Source: Limnoperna fortunei | Lineage: Eukaryota; Mollusca; Bivalvia; Mytilida; Modiolidae | Reading direction: 5' to 3' | DNA: 64,000 nt | Assembly: GCA_944474755.1 (NCBI GenBank) | Contig: OX104112.1 | Location: forward strand, 23,772,460-23,836,459 | Part shown: piece after piece, positions 34,082 to 47,097 of the stretch | How the letters are laid out: each line of letters begins with the position of its first letter | Numbering within the stretch: position 1 is the first letter of the stretch | Translations under genes and position numbers: made by a program | Notes under the pieces: model-generated | Told to the model about the DNA's origin: nothing | Databases searched by the model: none | What the model saw: the letters and a program-made list of their open reading frames with translations, nothing else

Positions 34082-37062
34082 AATTGGTTTTTGGTTCCGA
34101 ACTTTAGATTTTCGAACATGACCTCTACTTTTCTCTTCTGATAAAGATGGCCCTGTGTCTCCCCTACAACGCCTATATAGTCGGTTCCCGTCACGATCTC
34201 AAAACTTTGACCAAAATCAGGCATATATAGACCCACCCTATCTACATGGGTTCGAAATTGGTTTTTCGTTCATAACTTTAGATTTTCGAACATGACCTCT
34301 ACTTTTCTCTTCTGATAAAGATGGCCCTGTGTCTCCCCTACAACGCCTATATAGTCGGTCTCCGTCACGATCTCAAAACTTTGCCCAAAATCGGCCATAT
34401 ATAGACCCACCCTATCTACATGGGTTCGAAATAGGTTTTTCGTTCCGAACTTTAGATTTTCGAACATGACCTCTACTTTTCTCTTCTGATAATGATGGCC
34501 CTGTGTCTCCTCTACAACGCTTATATAGTCGGTCCCCGTCACGATCTCAAAACTTTGCCCAAAATCGGCCATATATAGATCCACCCTATCCACATGGGTT
34601 TGAAATTGGTTTTTCGTTCCGAACTTTAGATTTTCGAACATGACCTCTACTGTTCTCTTCTGATAAAGATGGCCCTGTGTCTCCTCTACAACGCCTATAT
34701 AGTCGGTCCCGGTCACGATCTCAAAACTTTGCCCAAAATCGGCCATATATAGACCCACTCTATCTACATGGGTTCGAAATTGGTTTTTCGTTCCGAACTT
34801 TAGATTTTCGAACATGACCTCTACTTTTCTCTTCTGATAATGATGGCCCTGTGTCTCCTCTACAACGCCTATATAGTCGGTCCCCGTCACGATCTCAAAA
34901 CTTTGACCAAAATCGGCCATATATAGACCCACCCTATCTACATGGGTTCGAAATTGGTTTTTCGTTCCGAACTTTAGATTTTCGAACATGACCTCTACTT
35001 TTCTCTTCTGATAAAGATAGCCCTGTGTCTCCCCTACAACGCCTATATAGTCGGTCTCCGTCACGATCTCAAAATTTTGACCAAAATCGGCCATATATAG
35101 ACCCACCCTATCTACGTGGGTTCGAAATTGGTTTTTCGTTCCGAACTTTAGATTTTCGAACATGACCTCTACTTTTCTCTTCTGATAAAGATGGCCCTGT
35201 GTCTCCTCTACAACGCCTATATAGTCGGTCCCCGTCACGATCTCAAAACTTTGACCAAAATCAGGCACATATAGACCCACCCTATCTACATGGGCTCGAA
35301 ATTGGTTTTTCGTTCCGAACTTCAGATTTTCGAACATGACCTCTACTTTCCTCTTCTGATAAAGATGGCCATGTGTCTCCTCTACAACGCCTATATAGTC
35401 GGTCCCCGTCACGATCTCAAAACTTTGACTGAAATCGGGCACATATAGACCCACCCTATTTACATGGGTTTGAAATTGGTTTTTCGTTCCGAACTTTAGA
35501 TATTCGAACATGACCTCTTCTGATAATGATGGCCCCGTGTCTTCTCTACAACGCCTATATAGTCGGTCCCCGTCACGATCTCAAAACTTTGACCAAAATC
35601 GGGCACATATAGACCCACCCTATCTACATGGGTTCGAAATTGGTTTTTCGTTCCGAACTTTAGATTTTCGAACATGACCTCTACTTTTCTCTTCTGATAA
35701 TGATGGCCCTGTGTCTCCTCTACAAAGCCTATATAGTCGGTTCCCGTCACGATCTCAAAACTTTGCCCAAAATCGGCCATATATAGACCCACCCTATCTA
35801 CATGGGTTCGAAATTGGTTTTTCGTTCCGAACTTTAGATTTTCGAACATGACCTCTACTTTTCTCTTCTGATAAAGATGGCCCTGTGTCTCCTCTACAAG
35901 GCCTATATAGTCGGTCCCCGTCACGATCTCAAAACTTTGACCAAAATCAGGCACATATAGACCCACCCTATCTACATGGGCTCGAAATTGGTTTTTCGTT
36001 CCGGACTTCAGATTTTCGAACATGACCTCTACTTTTCTCTTCTGATAAAGATGGCCCTGTGTCTCCTCTACAACGCCTATATAGTCAGTCCCCGTCACGA
36101 TCTCAAAACTTTGCCCAAAATCGGCCATATATAGACCCACCCTATCTACATGGGTTCGAAATTGGTTTTTCGTTCCGAATTTTAGAGTTTCGAACATGAC
36201 CTCTACTTTTCTCTTCTGATAAAGATGGCCCTGTGTCTCCCCTACAACGCCTATATAGTCGGTCCCCGTCACGATCTCAAAACTTTGCCCAAAATCGGCC
36301 ATATATAGACCCACTCTTTCTACATGGGTTCGAAATTGGTTTTTCGTTCCGAACTTTAGATTTTCGAACATGACCTCTTCTTTTCTCTTCTGATAATGAT
36401 GACCCTGTGTCTCCTCTACAACGCCTATATAGTTGGTCCCCGTCACGATCTCAAAACTTTGACCAAAATCGGGCACATATAGACCCACCCTATCTACATG
36501 GGTTCGAAATTGGTTTTTCGTTCCGAACTTTAGATTTTCGAACATGACCTCTACTTTTCTCTTCTGATAATGATGGCCCTGTGTCTCCTCTACAAAGCCT
36601 ATATAGTCGGTTCCCGTCACGATCTCAAAACTTTGCCCAAAATCGGCCATATATAGACCCACCCTATCTACATGGGTTCGAAATTGGTTTTTCGTTCCGA
36701 ACTTTAGATTTTCGAACATGACTTCTACTTTTCTCTTCTGATAAAGATGGCCCTGTGTCTCCCCTACAACGCCTATATAGTCGGTCCCCGTCACGATCTC
36801 AAAACTTTGACAAAAATCGGCCATATATAGACCCACCATATCTACATGGGTTCGAAATTGGTTTTTCGTTCCGAACTTAAGATTTTCGAACATGACCTCT
36901 ACTTTTCTCTTCTGATAAAGATGACCCTGTGTCTCCTCTACAACGCCTATATAAGTCGGTCCCCGTCACGATCTCAAAACTTTGACCAAAATCAGGCACA
37001 TATAGACCCACCCTATCTACATGGGTTCGAAATTGGTTTTTCGTTCCGAACTTTTCTACGAA
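34082..37062 (-). repeat. 174-bp satellite, about 17 tandem units
   Basis: Each unit is 174 bp (58 codons). On the minus strand it reads MFENLKFGTKNQFRTHVDRV, then GLYMADFGQSFEIVTGTDYI, then GVVGETQGHLYQKRKVEV. Units are 90-98% alike by eye. Frames stay open for 413 and 465 codons, broken at about 35512-35520 by a deletion of about 10 bp (CTCTACTTTTCTCTTCTG reduced to CTCTTCTG). The peptide resembles no known domain. The fixed multiple of three may reflect coding or simply repeat homogenisation. Confidence 0.95.
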
Positions 37063-37395
37063 ATTGATATTTCGTTTTGAACTAAGGGTATTTTCTTATT
37101 TGAGCTCTATCAATACAAGGTATTGCTGAATCCATTACTTCAACGTCTACATTAAAACACACTGCCTGAACAGGTCTTATTAATATGTACTTATTTTCAT
37201 GTTTAGAATTCGGTTTTATGATGTTGAAAACAATATAAGATTTATTTGTTCGCTACCTAGTCCTAATTGTTCGCTAGCGTTTAAAATCTGATGGTAGCCT
37301 GATGTCATTCGTTGGTTTTTAGTAATACATTAATTGCATAAAAATAATCATTCTGAGTTTACTCTACGTTCCCTGTCTGAACATTATTCGCTGCC

Positions 37396-38436
37396 ACAAG
37401 TTGATCAATAAAAAAATTCAATTAATTGCTATAAAATATAAATTTCAAATTATAAACTATGAGTAATGCTCACTAATTTTGGTGCAAAAGAAATTTCGAA
37501 AAAGAGCTGGGTACCCTCAAGTGTAACACACTGGGGTATTTTACATTAGATCCACTTTATTAAATTGATAAAAATCGGGAATTTGAACCAATTTTACATT
37601 CAAGAAGATCCTCGGCCGAGACAAATATCGATGTATTGAATCGTGGAATAATGAACATTCGGAACAAATTAACATCAGCACAATGAGCCTTAGCAATAGT
37701 TCTTTGGAACACAGAATTTTAGTGATACTCCATCAGGATCTCATCTTTTTCCTTAAATATCAGAAGAAATTTACTCGTCTTCTGAAGAAGAAAAAATAAC
37801 CGTCTTAACACCGACACACCCCACTCACCACTTCGATAAGAAAATGCTTGGTTCGTTTCTATTCCGCATTGATAGCCAACGCTGACATTCGTTGTGGGCC
37901 AAACCGAGATTATTTCAATGTCATAACCATTTACTTAAAAATGACAGCGTACTTCAATTATAATCTCCCCAAACAGAGACCGGAAAATACTTGGGAAATT
38001 GACTATTTGTGTATATAATGACTAGCAAGTGATGATAATTTACTATTTACTTCCTCGTTGATATCCACCTATACTCTGTGTACTGTAGGTTTGCCTGGAA
38101 TATTTGTGGATAAGTATATTCAATAAATAATACGCAATGTTGCCTCTTTCTGATAGGTCAAGACGGCACTTTCTTGATCTTACCTTAGACATAGCCCTAT
38201 TATTTAATAAAACTGTTATTGACTATATTCCTACGGTTTCCTAAGGTCTATTCGGCGCTCATCCATTGATTAACCTCGGCCGTAGTCATGGGTCGCCTTT
38301 AATGGAAAAAAACACACATAACACGTGACTAGAGACATATTGGGCTTTTTTAGTTTTATGCTACTTTCAAAATTTTGTTTGGCTTTATATTTTTGTATTA
38401 TTGTCTTGTAAATGTTATTTCTAATGTTTACTCTGT
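37396..38436. other. non-coding stretch
   Basis: No gene or element recognised. CCTCGGCCG words at 37611 and 38272 echo the right terminal region of the 5.2-kb element (23403). Confidence 0.4.
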
Positions 38437-38714
38437 ATATATGGGGCCTTCGTGGCGAGTGGTTTATGTAGTTGTTTATCTCCCTTTAAAAACCGGCGTG
38501 TCACAACTGAGGTTTAAAGTTCGAGCCTGACAGGTCATACTCGACTTCAGCCTAAAATAAAAAAGGATAGTTTTCTTGTCGAATCTAAGGTTGGGGATTT
38601 CTAGTGAGTACTCCAATAAAAAACTGGACGCCATTATATAGCTAGTTATATCTTTAAAATCTATGAAACAGTGTGATGAGAGTGAGAATGAATATAGCTG
38701 AAATACTGCTCGTT

Positions 38715-38748
<34 letters not shown>
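38437..38748 (+). repeat. SINE copy ending in (ATCA)n
   Basis: Head GGGGCCTTCGTGGCGAGTGG, box-B-like AGTTCGAGCCTGAC, CAATAAAAAACTGGACGCCA, a diverged tail with CTGAAATACTGC, then about eight ATCA repeats. The tail differs from the (CAAA)n tail of other copies. Confidence 0.8.
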
Positions 38749-38749
<1 letters not shown>

Positions 38750-38865
38750 TTCAGACTACAAATAAAGAGGATGGAAACAAACGTGTCAGGTTAGAGCCAA
38801 CGAACGTTGAAATGTCAATACATGTATTATGTGACTAAATACATAAGGACTATTAAAGACCATTT

Positions 38866-39323
38866 ACAGCTTTGATCCAGAGCAATCGGTCACTGATGAC
38901 CACTTCACAGTTTGTATATAGACCAAACGGTCACTGATGACCACTTCACAGTTTGTATATAGACCAAACGGTCACTGATGACCACTTCACAGTTTGTACC
39001 TAGATCAATCGATCACTGAGGAGCACTTCATAGTTTATAGCAAGACTAATTGGTCACTGAGGACCATTTCACAGTTTGTACCTAGACCAATTGGTCACGT
39101 AGAAACCACTGTAAAGTTTGTACCTAGAACAATCAGTCACTAAGGACCATTTCACAGATTGTACCTAAACCAATCGGTCACTGAGGACCATTTCACAGTT
39201 TGTGCCTAGACCAATCGGTCACTGAAGACCATTTCACAGTGTGTACCTAGACGAATTCGTCACTGAGGACCATTTCACAGTTTGTACCTAGACGAATTCG
39301 TCACTGAAGACCATTTCACAACT
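38866..39323. repeat. 41-bp minisatellite, about 11 copies
   Basis: Unit ACCAATCGGTCACTGAGGAC plus CATTTCACAGTTTGTACCTAG. Spacing is mostly 41 bp, with a few irregular units near 39090-39120. Confidence 0.93.
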
Positions 39324-39460
39324 ACCAGTGGGGTGTTCTTGACTCCAACGGTAACAATACTAAATTCTTTCATTACTTTTTTCTTTAAGTACCATTCATA
39401 CTTGTTTTTAAGAGAAATAAGAATCGCCCGTTAACGAATAACGCATTACATGTGAAGCTT

Positions 39461-39474
39461 CCCCCCCCCCCCCC
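39461..39474. repeat. poly-C run
   Basis: Fourteen C, then GCC. Confidence 0.95.
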
Positions 39475-39903
39475 GCCTACAAAATGATTTATAAATTTAA
39501 CCGGATGAGTCCAGTTGAATTATGTAAGCAAGACTCGGCAAAAAGACTGAAAAAAAATCGTTTAGCAATTTTTTATCAGTAGAACATGGACACATTTTAT
39601 TTTCTCTCATTGTTTTTCGTAACATTTAAGAATCGTATACATCTACGTCTCTACAGGTTGTAAGTTTTAAGGTACGGAAGCCCTTTTTCCAAATTGTTAC
39701 TGCTTTGTAGTAAACCAACATGTCAGCTGAATATTTACAAACTAGAATCATTATCTGTAGTTTAACATGTCACGCTACTGGAAAACACTGACCATCACTC
39801 CAAGCGGACCACCCCTTATTCCGACCAATCCTTTTTACTTCCGGTCCGTGGTTAGCACAGAAGCAGCAACTACCGAATTTAAACATCATCTTTGGTTGAC
39901 AAA

Positions 39904-40107
39904 ATGACAACATGTCTGATGCAAATCAAGCTTTTTATCGTCGTCGTGATCATCTTTATCGTCATCGTCTTCGTTCAATTTATTATAATAGCCGTAACAG
40001 TTTCTACCATAGGGTATTCATTCTTGGAAACACTCGAAAATTTTCTGCACCTTTTTCTTGATTTATACTTACAATTGTGTACAGTTTCTTTACTATATGA
40101 TTGCTGA
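39904..40107 (+). CDS. possible small membrane-anchored protein
   Basis: 67 codons from the ATG at 39904. Residues about 9-36 are strongly hydrophobic (LFIVVVIIFIVIVFVQFIII), consistent with one membrane segment or a signal anchor. The codons for this part are GTC/ATC-rich, unlike the surrounding AT-rich noise. No family is recognised, and the C-terminal third overlaps the start of a SINE. It could be a first exon or a chance frame. Confidence 0.22.
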   Translation: MTTCLMQIKLFIVVVIIFIVIVFVQFIIIAVTVSTIGYSFLETLENFLHLFLDLYLQLCTVSLLYDC

Positions 40108-40332
40108 AATGTGTAGGATGACATCGAGTAGTGATCACTGGCGTGTCAACACTGAAATTGTGAGTTCGAGTTGTAATTTAAACTTAATTGAAAGAGATTG
40201 TCAGTTTTCTGTCGAAGATCGAGAATTCTCATCGAATGCTCCGGCTTTCTCCCATAAAAAAAAAATTGGACCCCATTTTCTTTTGCTGAAAATTGCTGGA
40301 AGTGTGTAAAACAAACAAACAAACAAACAAAC
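40106..40332 (+). repeat. SINE copy with (AAAC)n tail
   Basis: Head starts inside the tRNA-like part (TAGTGATCACTGGCGTGTCA), box-B-like GAGTTCGAGTTG, body GATTGTCAGTTTTCTGTCGA, tail GCTGAAAATTGCTGGAAGTG, then AAAC repeats. Confidence 0.85.
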
Positions 40333-40333
40333 A

Positions 40334-41337
40334 CATTCTATATTCTTTATACTTGATATTTTAAAAGACTATTATTTTCGTTATATTCCTCCTTATTGTA
40401 CTTGATCCTAATTGAATTAAAACTATCACGTTGAACATACGCCCCACCCCCAATTATTATTGAACAGACTTATTTGCAGTCAAACATTACATTAACATTC
40501 CGTTATTAAGCGTAAAAATTGTAATGTTTATGTTGGGTGGTGATGCTGAGCCCCACCACCGCCCCACACCCCACCCCCCACCCCGCCAAACAAACAAAAA
40601 TAATATAAAAAAGAATAAAAGAAGACCAATCTAAATTAACAAAACAAAAACAGCATTAAATAATGGTATTGTGTATTGTACTTTAATAAAACAACCAGGT
40701 ATTAGACAGTAAGTTGACGAGTATTGTCCCGTCCGTCTGTCCGTCTATCAGTTAGTCGTGCCCTATTCGGCGCAACTTTAAAATTGGTCAAATATGTAAC
40801 TGAAACAGTGTGTAAACGCAACTTCTTTGAAATGAAACGCAAAAACATAATTTCATGCTATTTTGTAGCTGATTATTTACATTACTTGTGTCTTTCATCG
40901 ATATTCTAGATTTTTATTGGTTCCAACTATTACAGATGACGCAGAATCATTCTTTGCTTTCTCAAAACCGGTAGCCATGAAGAGCACGCGGTTCTTTGAT
41001 GACGTCTGCAGTAAACATACAGCGCGGAGTGGTAAATTTAAATCAACAAAAATACCTTGTGTACGATTTGAATTAGGACCCCAGAATTTTTTTGTTAATA
41101 AAATAAAATGTAAATATAAGAATTAAATGCATTTTTGAAGTTTTATTGGCGTATGAAAGCGTAGACCAAGAACATTTTTATCATGAAGCGCTACCGAGCT
41201 TCTTTGAAAATGTGCTTCAGTCAACTCTTTTATACATAAATAAAACTTCAAAAGTATGTATTCAGTTCTTAATTACGGCATAAAGTGAAGGAATGTATAC
41301 ATTATTTCATCCAAGACTATGTGTAATTTGTAAATGA
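40334..41337. other. non-coding stretch
   Basis: Contains a C-rich patch with CCCCACC words (40545-40590) and, at 40726-40749, CCGTCCGTCTGTCCGTCTAT. The latter is the reverse complement of an ACRG microsatellite and may be a minus-strand Pearl-like fragment. No gene recognised. Confidence 0.4.
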
Positions 41338-41560
41338 TGTTTAACGCCACTGTTTACCATTTTTTCAGCGTTCAGTGTTTACTTCGTTAGGAAGCCGGAG
41401 TACCCGGAAAAAACTTCTGGCCTTCGGTAGGAAACTGCCAACAATGATTGGAGTCGAGCACACCATTCCCGCAGTTAGACTCGAACCCCGCAACCTCAGT
41501 ACTGACAAACTACGTGGTAAATATGACTAACTACCATAACCACATGGTTACGCACCCAAC
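41338..41560 (-). repeat. SINE copy
   Basis: Minus strand: tail TTTAACGCCACTG, body GGAAGCCGGAGTACCCGGAA, box B GACTCGAACCCC, box A CTACCATAACCACATGG. Near full length. Confidence 0.88.
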
Positions 41561-41624
41561 ATCCTATGTAGATGGGCAGATCAACAGGAATTATTAGTCC
41601 GTTTTTATGGAAAGTCATCGAGGT

Positions 41625-41755
41625 CAAAATTCTTATTTATTCAAAATTATTATTCATTCTGAATTCATTATCGTCATGCTTACTTAAGTTTTAAGTTCTA
41701 TATCTTTTTTTTTGTTATTTCTTTATTTTTTATTGTAAATTCGTTATCGTTATCC
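41625..41755. repeat. diverged relative of the MITE at 57039
   Basis: Shares the order ATTCAT-x-ATGCTTA, GTTCTATAT, TTATTTCTTTATTTTTTATTG and GTAAATTCGTTAT with 57100-57200. One side only. Confidence 0.4.
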
Positions 41756-42305
41756 AAAAGGAAAAGCAGAACGGGGGGGGGATTAAAATAAATTGTATGC
41801 AAATAGTGACTCTCCTTTGGATTTATTGTTCCTACAAACAAAAACAAACTAACCAACAAACAAACAAACATAACAAAATAATTCATTATACATACGAATT
41901 TTAACTTTAAAGATACAATGTAAGTTTTCAAAACTATCCGTTTGTACACACTAGGAAGTACTCGTTTTTTCAAGCCGATTAATGACGTTTTACCGAACAG
42001 TCCGATTGAAAACATGTTTTGAGCGCCACTGATGGACCTTACTAAACACGGGTCTGGCGAAAAAAAGTTCATAACTTTGGTTTATTCAATATTATTATAT
42101 AGATAGAGATGAAATATCGAATTTTCCGAGTGACAGAAATCACGGTAAATCACATGTGAAAATTATCGTTTATTTTCACTCTCGGGTTTTTTCCCGCCAA
42201 AATTGCAGTTTGGTTTGTACTATACAGAATATTCATCCGCCGTTCATAAAATTTAGGATTAAGCATTAAAATTTTACGAAAACAATTTTGATCTATATAA
42301 TAAAT

Positions 42306-42450
42306 AGGATAATCAATTGGGCATCGTGAATATCCAAAATATGATCACTCGTGCCGCATAAAGCATCAGATTAAACTCGTGTAATCAGATGCGTTATGCG
42401 GCACTCGTGATCATATTTTGGATATTCACTCCGCCCAATTAATTATCCTA
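42306..42450. mobile_element. 145-bp hairpin MITE
   Basis: Two arms of about 63 bp, nearly perfect reverse complements (AGGATAATCAATTGGGC outer end; GTGAATATCCAAAATATGAT; GTGCCGCATAA), around a 20-bp loop at about 42368-42388. Could fold into a long hairpin if transcribed. Confidence 0.85.
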
Positions 42451-43369
42451 TAATTATTTTAAATTTGAATGTTAGTATAGAAACCGCTCTGATAAATTTA
42501 GCAACCAATTTTGAAATAGTGAAGCCTTTATTATGTTCGTAGGCACGGATATTACAACTACTAAACCGGTTTTTTTTGTTATTGGACATATAAAACGTTT
42601 TGTTTTCTAAATTAAATAAATTGCTGGGCATTATAAATGAAACAGAGACTATACCCTAAACCGAATTAAAATGTACTTAACTCGAAAGTATCATAACCTT
42701 ATTATGAAATAACTAACCTAAGATAGTGGCCAGCTGTCGCCATCTTAAAATAATGAATCGTAAACGTTAATTAAAGTTGCTAATTCATAGTATTTCAGCA
42801 TCCCGTAGGTTAACAAATGTATCTCTGATTTTCAGTTATAAACGTAAACTAGAGTCTAAAAGCCTAAAGTAAAGAATTGAACCAGTAAAATATTTTCATA
42901 ATTTTTGTTCAGAAGTATTAATTTACAGAAACAATTGCGACAATGTTTCCGTTACTAAAATTTTAAAGATGATAACAATTGCATCGTTTCCTATAGAATT
43001 AGAGAGAATTAACTGGATCGGTAAATGATCATATTGTTTGAAGAAGAGTTATGCTTTTGTTGAATTTAATTTCGGCGGCTACTCTCTGCACTATAAAGGC
43101 AGGATCGTGAGTTCTTCATTTCCTAGAAGTTTGTAGGGAATTATCATGATACTGTTGTACGTTTTTATTGAATTCAACAGATTCCTTGAAGTAGCGGGTT
43201 CCGGAATGTTTGTTAGCGGTCGGATTCAAAAATTAATATCTGATATTAAACTACAAGTACATAACAAGTTAAAACCACCTAACATAAATATAACTCTACG
43301 TAACATAAAGAAGAACCGCATAACATTAATATAACACCACATAGCATAAGTCGAAACCACATAACGTAA
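42451..43369. other. non-coding stretch
   Basis: No gene recognised. From about 43250 the sequence becomes rich in ACATAA-type words and grades into the 28-bp array. Confidence 0.4.
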
Positions 43370-46150
43370 AGAAAGCTTCATACAGAACCTACATACCTCC
43401 TTACCTATCAAATATAACTTCCTAACTCTATCTACGTTCCAAGATACGCACGCCACCTACTCCTTAACTACATACATGACTATTACCCTAGCCCTACTTC
43501 CAAAAGTATTACCTACCTATCAACCTCAATATTAGTCTAACTTGCCTACCTCTACCTAGTACGGCCATACATTATTTTACCTACTACTTTATGTAACTGA
43601 CCTTCCTATTTACGTAAAACACTAACTTATTTGTATTCCTACCTAACCGTTTAATCTACTTACTTCTACTTCTACCTGCCAACCAATATACACGCCTTCA
43701 TTGTACCTAGTACCTACCTACAAACTGTATTCTATACGTAACCGTACTATCGATATAACATCCTACCTACTGCCTACTTATACCTAGAACCACACCAACC
43801 TACCTACGTACTAACTGTACTACGGTATACCTATGTACTAACCCTCCTACTGGTATACCTGCTTACTAACTGTCCTACCGGTATACCTACCTACTAATAG
43901 GTCCTACCTGTATACCTACCTACTAACTGTCCTACGGTATACCTACTTACTAACTCTCCTACCTGTATACCTACTTACTAATAGGTCCTACCTGTATACC
44001 TACTTACTAACTGTCCTACCGGTATACCTACCTACTAACTGTCCTGCCTGTATAACTACATACTGCAGGTATCCCTACCTACTAACTTTCCTACCGGTAT
44101 ACCTACCTACTGACTGTCCTGCCTGTATAACTACATACTGCAGGTATCCCTACCTACTAACTTTCCTACCGGTATACCTACCTACTGACTGTCCTACCTA
44201 CTAATAGGTCCTACCGTTAGACTTACTAACTGTCCTACCGGTATACCTACCTACTGACTGTCCTACCGGTATACCTACCTACTAACTGTCCTACCGGTAT
44301 ACCTACCTACTGACTGTCCTACAGGAATACTTACCTACTGACTGTCCTACCGGTATACTTACCAACTGACTGTCCTACCGGTATACCTACCAACTGACTG
44401 TCCTACCGGTATACTTTACTACTGACTGTCCTACCGGTATACCTATCAACTGACTGTCCTACCGGTATAACTACCTACAAACTGTTTTACCGGTATAACT
44501 ACCTACTAACTGTCCTACCGGTATACCTACCTACTGACTGTCTTACCTGTATACCTTCTTACTGTCCTACAGTTATACCTAGCAACTGACTGTTCTACCG
44601 GTATACCTACCTACTAACTGTCTTGCATGTATAACTACTTACTAATTGTCCTACCGGTATACCTACCTACTGACTGTCCTACCATTATACTTAACCACTG
44701 ACTGTCCTACCGGTATAACTACCTACTAACTGTTTTACCGGTATAACTACCTACTAACTGTCCTACCGGTATAACTACCTACTAACTGTCCTACCGGTAT
44801 ACCTACCCACTGACTGTCCTACCGGTATACATACCTACTAACTGTCCTACCGGTATACCTACCTACTAACTGTCCTGCCTGTATACCTACCTACTAACTG
44901 TCCTACCGGTATAACTACCTACTAACTGTTTTACCGGTATACCTACCTACTAACTGTCCTACCGGTATACCTGTCTACTAACTGTCTTGCATGTATAACT
45001 ACTTACTAACGGTATACCTACCTACTGATTGTCCTACCATTATACTTAACCACTGACTGTCCTACCGGTATAACTACCTACTAACTGTTTTACCGGTATA
45101 ACTACCTACTAACTGTCCTACCGGTATAACTACCTAATAACTGTCCTACCGGTATACCTACCTACTAACTGTCCTAACTGTATACATACCTAGCACCACA
45201 CCAACCTACCTACGAACTAACTGTCCTACGGTTTACCTACGTACTAACTGTCCTACGGTTAACCTACGTACTAACTCTCCTACCGGTATACCTACCTACT
45301 AATAGGTCCTACCTGTATAACTATTTACTAACTGTCCTTCCGGTATACCTTCCTACTGACTGTCCTACCGGTATACCTACCAACTGGCTGTTCTACCGGT
45401 ATACCTACCAACTGACTGTCCTACCGGTATACCTACCTACTGACTGTCCTACTGGTATACCTATCTACTAACTGCCTTGCCTGTATAACTACTTACTATC
45501 GGTATACATACCTACTAACTGTCCTACCTGTATACCTACCTACTAACTGTCCTACCTGTATACATACTTACTAACTTTCCTACCGGTATACAAACCTAAT
45601 AACTGTCCTACCTACATACCTACCTACTAACTGTCCTACCGGTATACCTACCTACTAACGGTCCTACCAGTATACCTATCTACTAACTGTCATACCCGTA
45701 TACCTACCTACTAACTGTCCTACCGGTATATCTACCGACAAACTGTTCTACCGGTATACCTACCTACTAACTGTCCTACCTGTATACCTACCTACTAACT
45801 GTCCTACCTGTATACCTACCTACTAACTGTCCTACCGGTATACCTACCTACTAACTGTCCTACCTGTATACCTACCTACTAACTGTCCTACCGGTATACC
45901 TACCTACTAACTGTCCTACCTGTATACCTACCTACTAACTGTCCTACCTGTATACCTATCTATTAACTGTCCTACCGGTATACCTACCTACTAACTGTCC
46001 TACCTGTATGCTATCTTCTAACTCTCCTACCGGTATATCTACCTACTAACTGTCCTACCTGTATGCTATCTTCTAACTCTCCTACCGGTATATCTACCTA
46101 CTAACTGTCCTATCTGTATACCTATCTACTAACCTTTCTACCGGTATAAC
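43370..46150. repeat. 28-bp minisatellite, first block
   Basis: Consensus CTACCGGTATACCTACCTAC plus TAACTGTC. The first 400 bp are highly degenerate (CCTACCTAC-like); from about 43800 the unit is regular. A 75-bp higher-order duplication lies at 44041 and 44116. Units at 45780-45960 alternate CTACCGGTATA and CTACCTGTATA. About 84 clear units. Confidence 0.95.
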
Positions 46151-46201
46151 CACATACTGTAGTACTTGCACCCGTAAACGCAACACTTTGACTGATTGAT
46201 A

Positions 46202-46335
46202 ACTGATTGCTGACGAATTTTGGAACGCTGACGGACCGCCGACTGATTGATGATGAATACATCCGTCCAAAATTATGAATCCGTCATTACCCTGGTAACC
46301 GTCAGCGATCAGTGCGATCCAGAATTCGTCATTTA
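46202..46335. mobile_element. small inverted-repeat element, tentative
   Basis: Left GCTGACGAATTTTGGA...ACGCTGACGG and right, inverted, ATGACGAATTCTGGA...CGCTGACGG. It sits just after the end of the first 28-bp block. Confidence 0.5.
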
Positions 46336-47097
46336 ATTATATGCATAAATCGGTCAGTTTATTGACGGATACGTATAAATTAATCGTTTAAAGATAACAC
46401 GAATTCTCCGTCATTTGTATATTATATATGCATTTATAATAACATTTATAATAAAATAAACCCAAGTATTCAAGAGAATAGTTAATACAATGTCTCGTTT
46501 TAAAAACTAAAATTAATAAACATATATAAAGAAAAAACCATTGTCTTTATATTAAATACTGCAGGACTTATCTGCGGGTCGATCCTGTAAACCTTAAAAA
46601 AAACTTTGATTTAAGGCACACATCAGTAGCGACGAGATAAATGTTTTATTTTTGAATCCATTATTGATTCTCTTTTTTATTTTCGCGACTCGTGATTTCG
46701 GCCTGTTTTATTTTCTGCGACCTGTTACATGTATATTGTTTGTCGTATATTATGCCGACCAGACTCCCTCAATCAGTAACAGATTTATTTCACATTTAGG
46801 AAAGGACGTGGCTTCTTTTTGACATCATTACTAGTTACTTATAAATATATGCCTGCGTGTTTTGATTAAGTTTATAACATTTTTAAATACAATTATAAAA
46901 GTGTTGTGTATAAACAATTGTTGAACTGTTGAACAAGCATTGTCAATCAAAACACGTTGTTTACTAAGCAAAAAGTTGTATTGTAAAATATACAGCGATT
47001 CTGGTCGCAAGTTTTATTTGACAGACAATAAAAGTAGTTAAAACAGTATACTTACAATTACGATGGATTGTTGCATTTGTTTTATGGCGTCCATTTT
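46336..47097. other. non-coding stretch
   Basis: AT-rich, nothing recognised. Confidence 0.4.

Larger units (their letters stand above)
33642..37395. mobile_element. 3.75-kb foldback element carrying a 174-bp satellite
   Basis: Terminal inverted repeats of about 150 bp, high identity: 33690-33840 against the reverse complement of 37177-37328. They share TATTACTAAAAACCAACGAA, AAACGCTAGCGAACAATTAG and TTGTTTTCAACATCATAAAA. Outside them both ends finish in AGCGAA-x-AAT motifs (left three AGCGAACAAT copies, right one inverted AGCGAATAATG). Between the repeats nearly everything is the 174-bp satellite. No transposase is present, so it would be mobilised in trans. The class is not assigned: no target duplication could be fixed. 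Confidence 0.75.

Noticed and set aside
34270..36893. Minus-strand ORFs of 413 and 465 codons
   Set aside because: They are the 174-bp satellite read in its open frame, separated by a frameshifting deletion. The repeat peptide has no recognised family.
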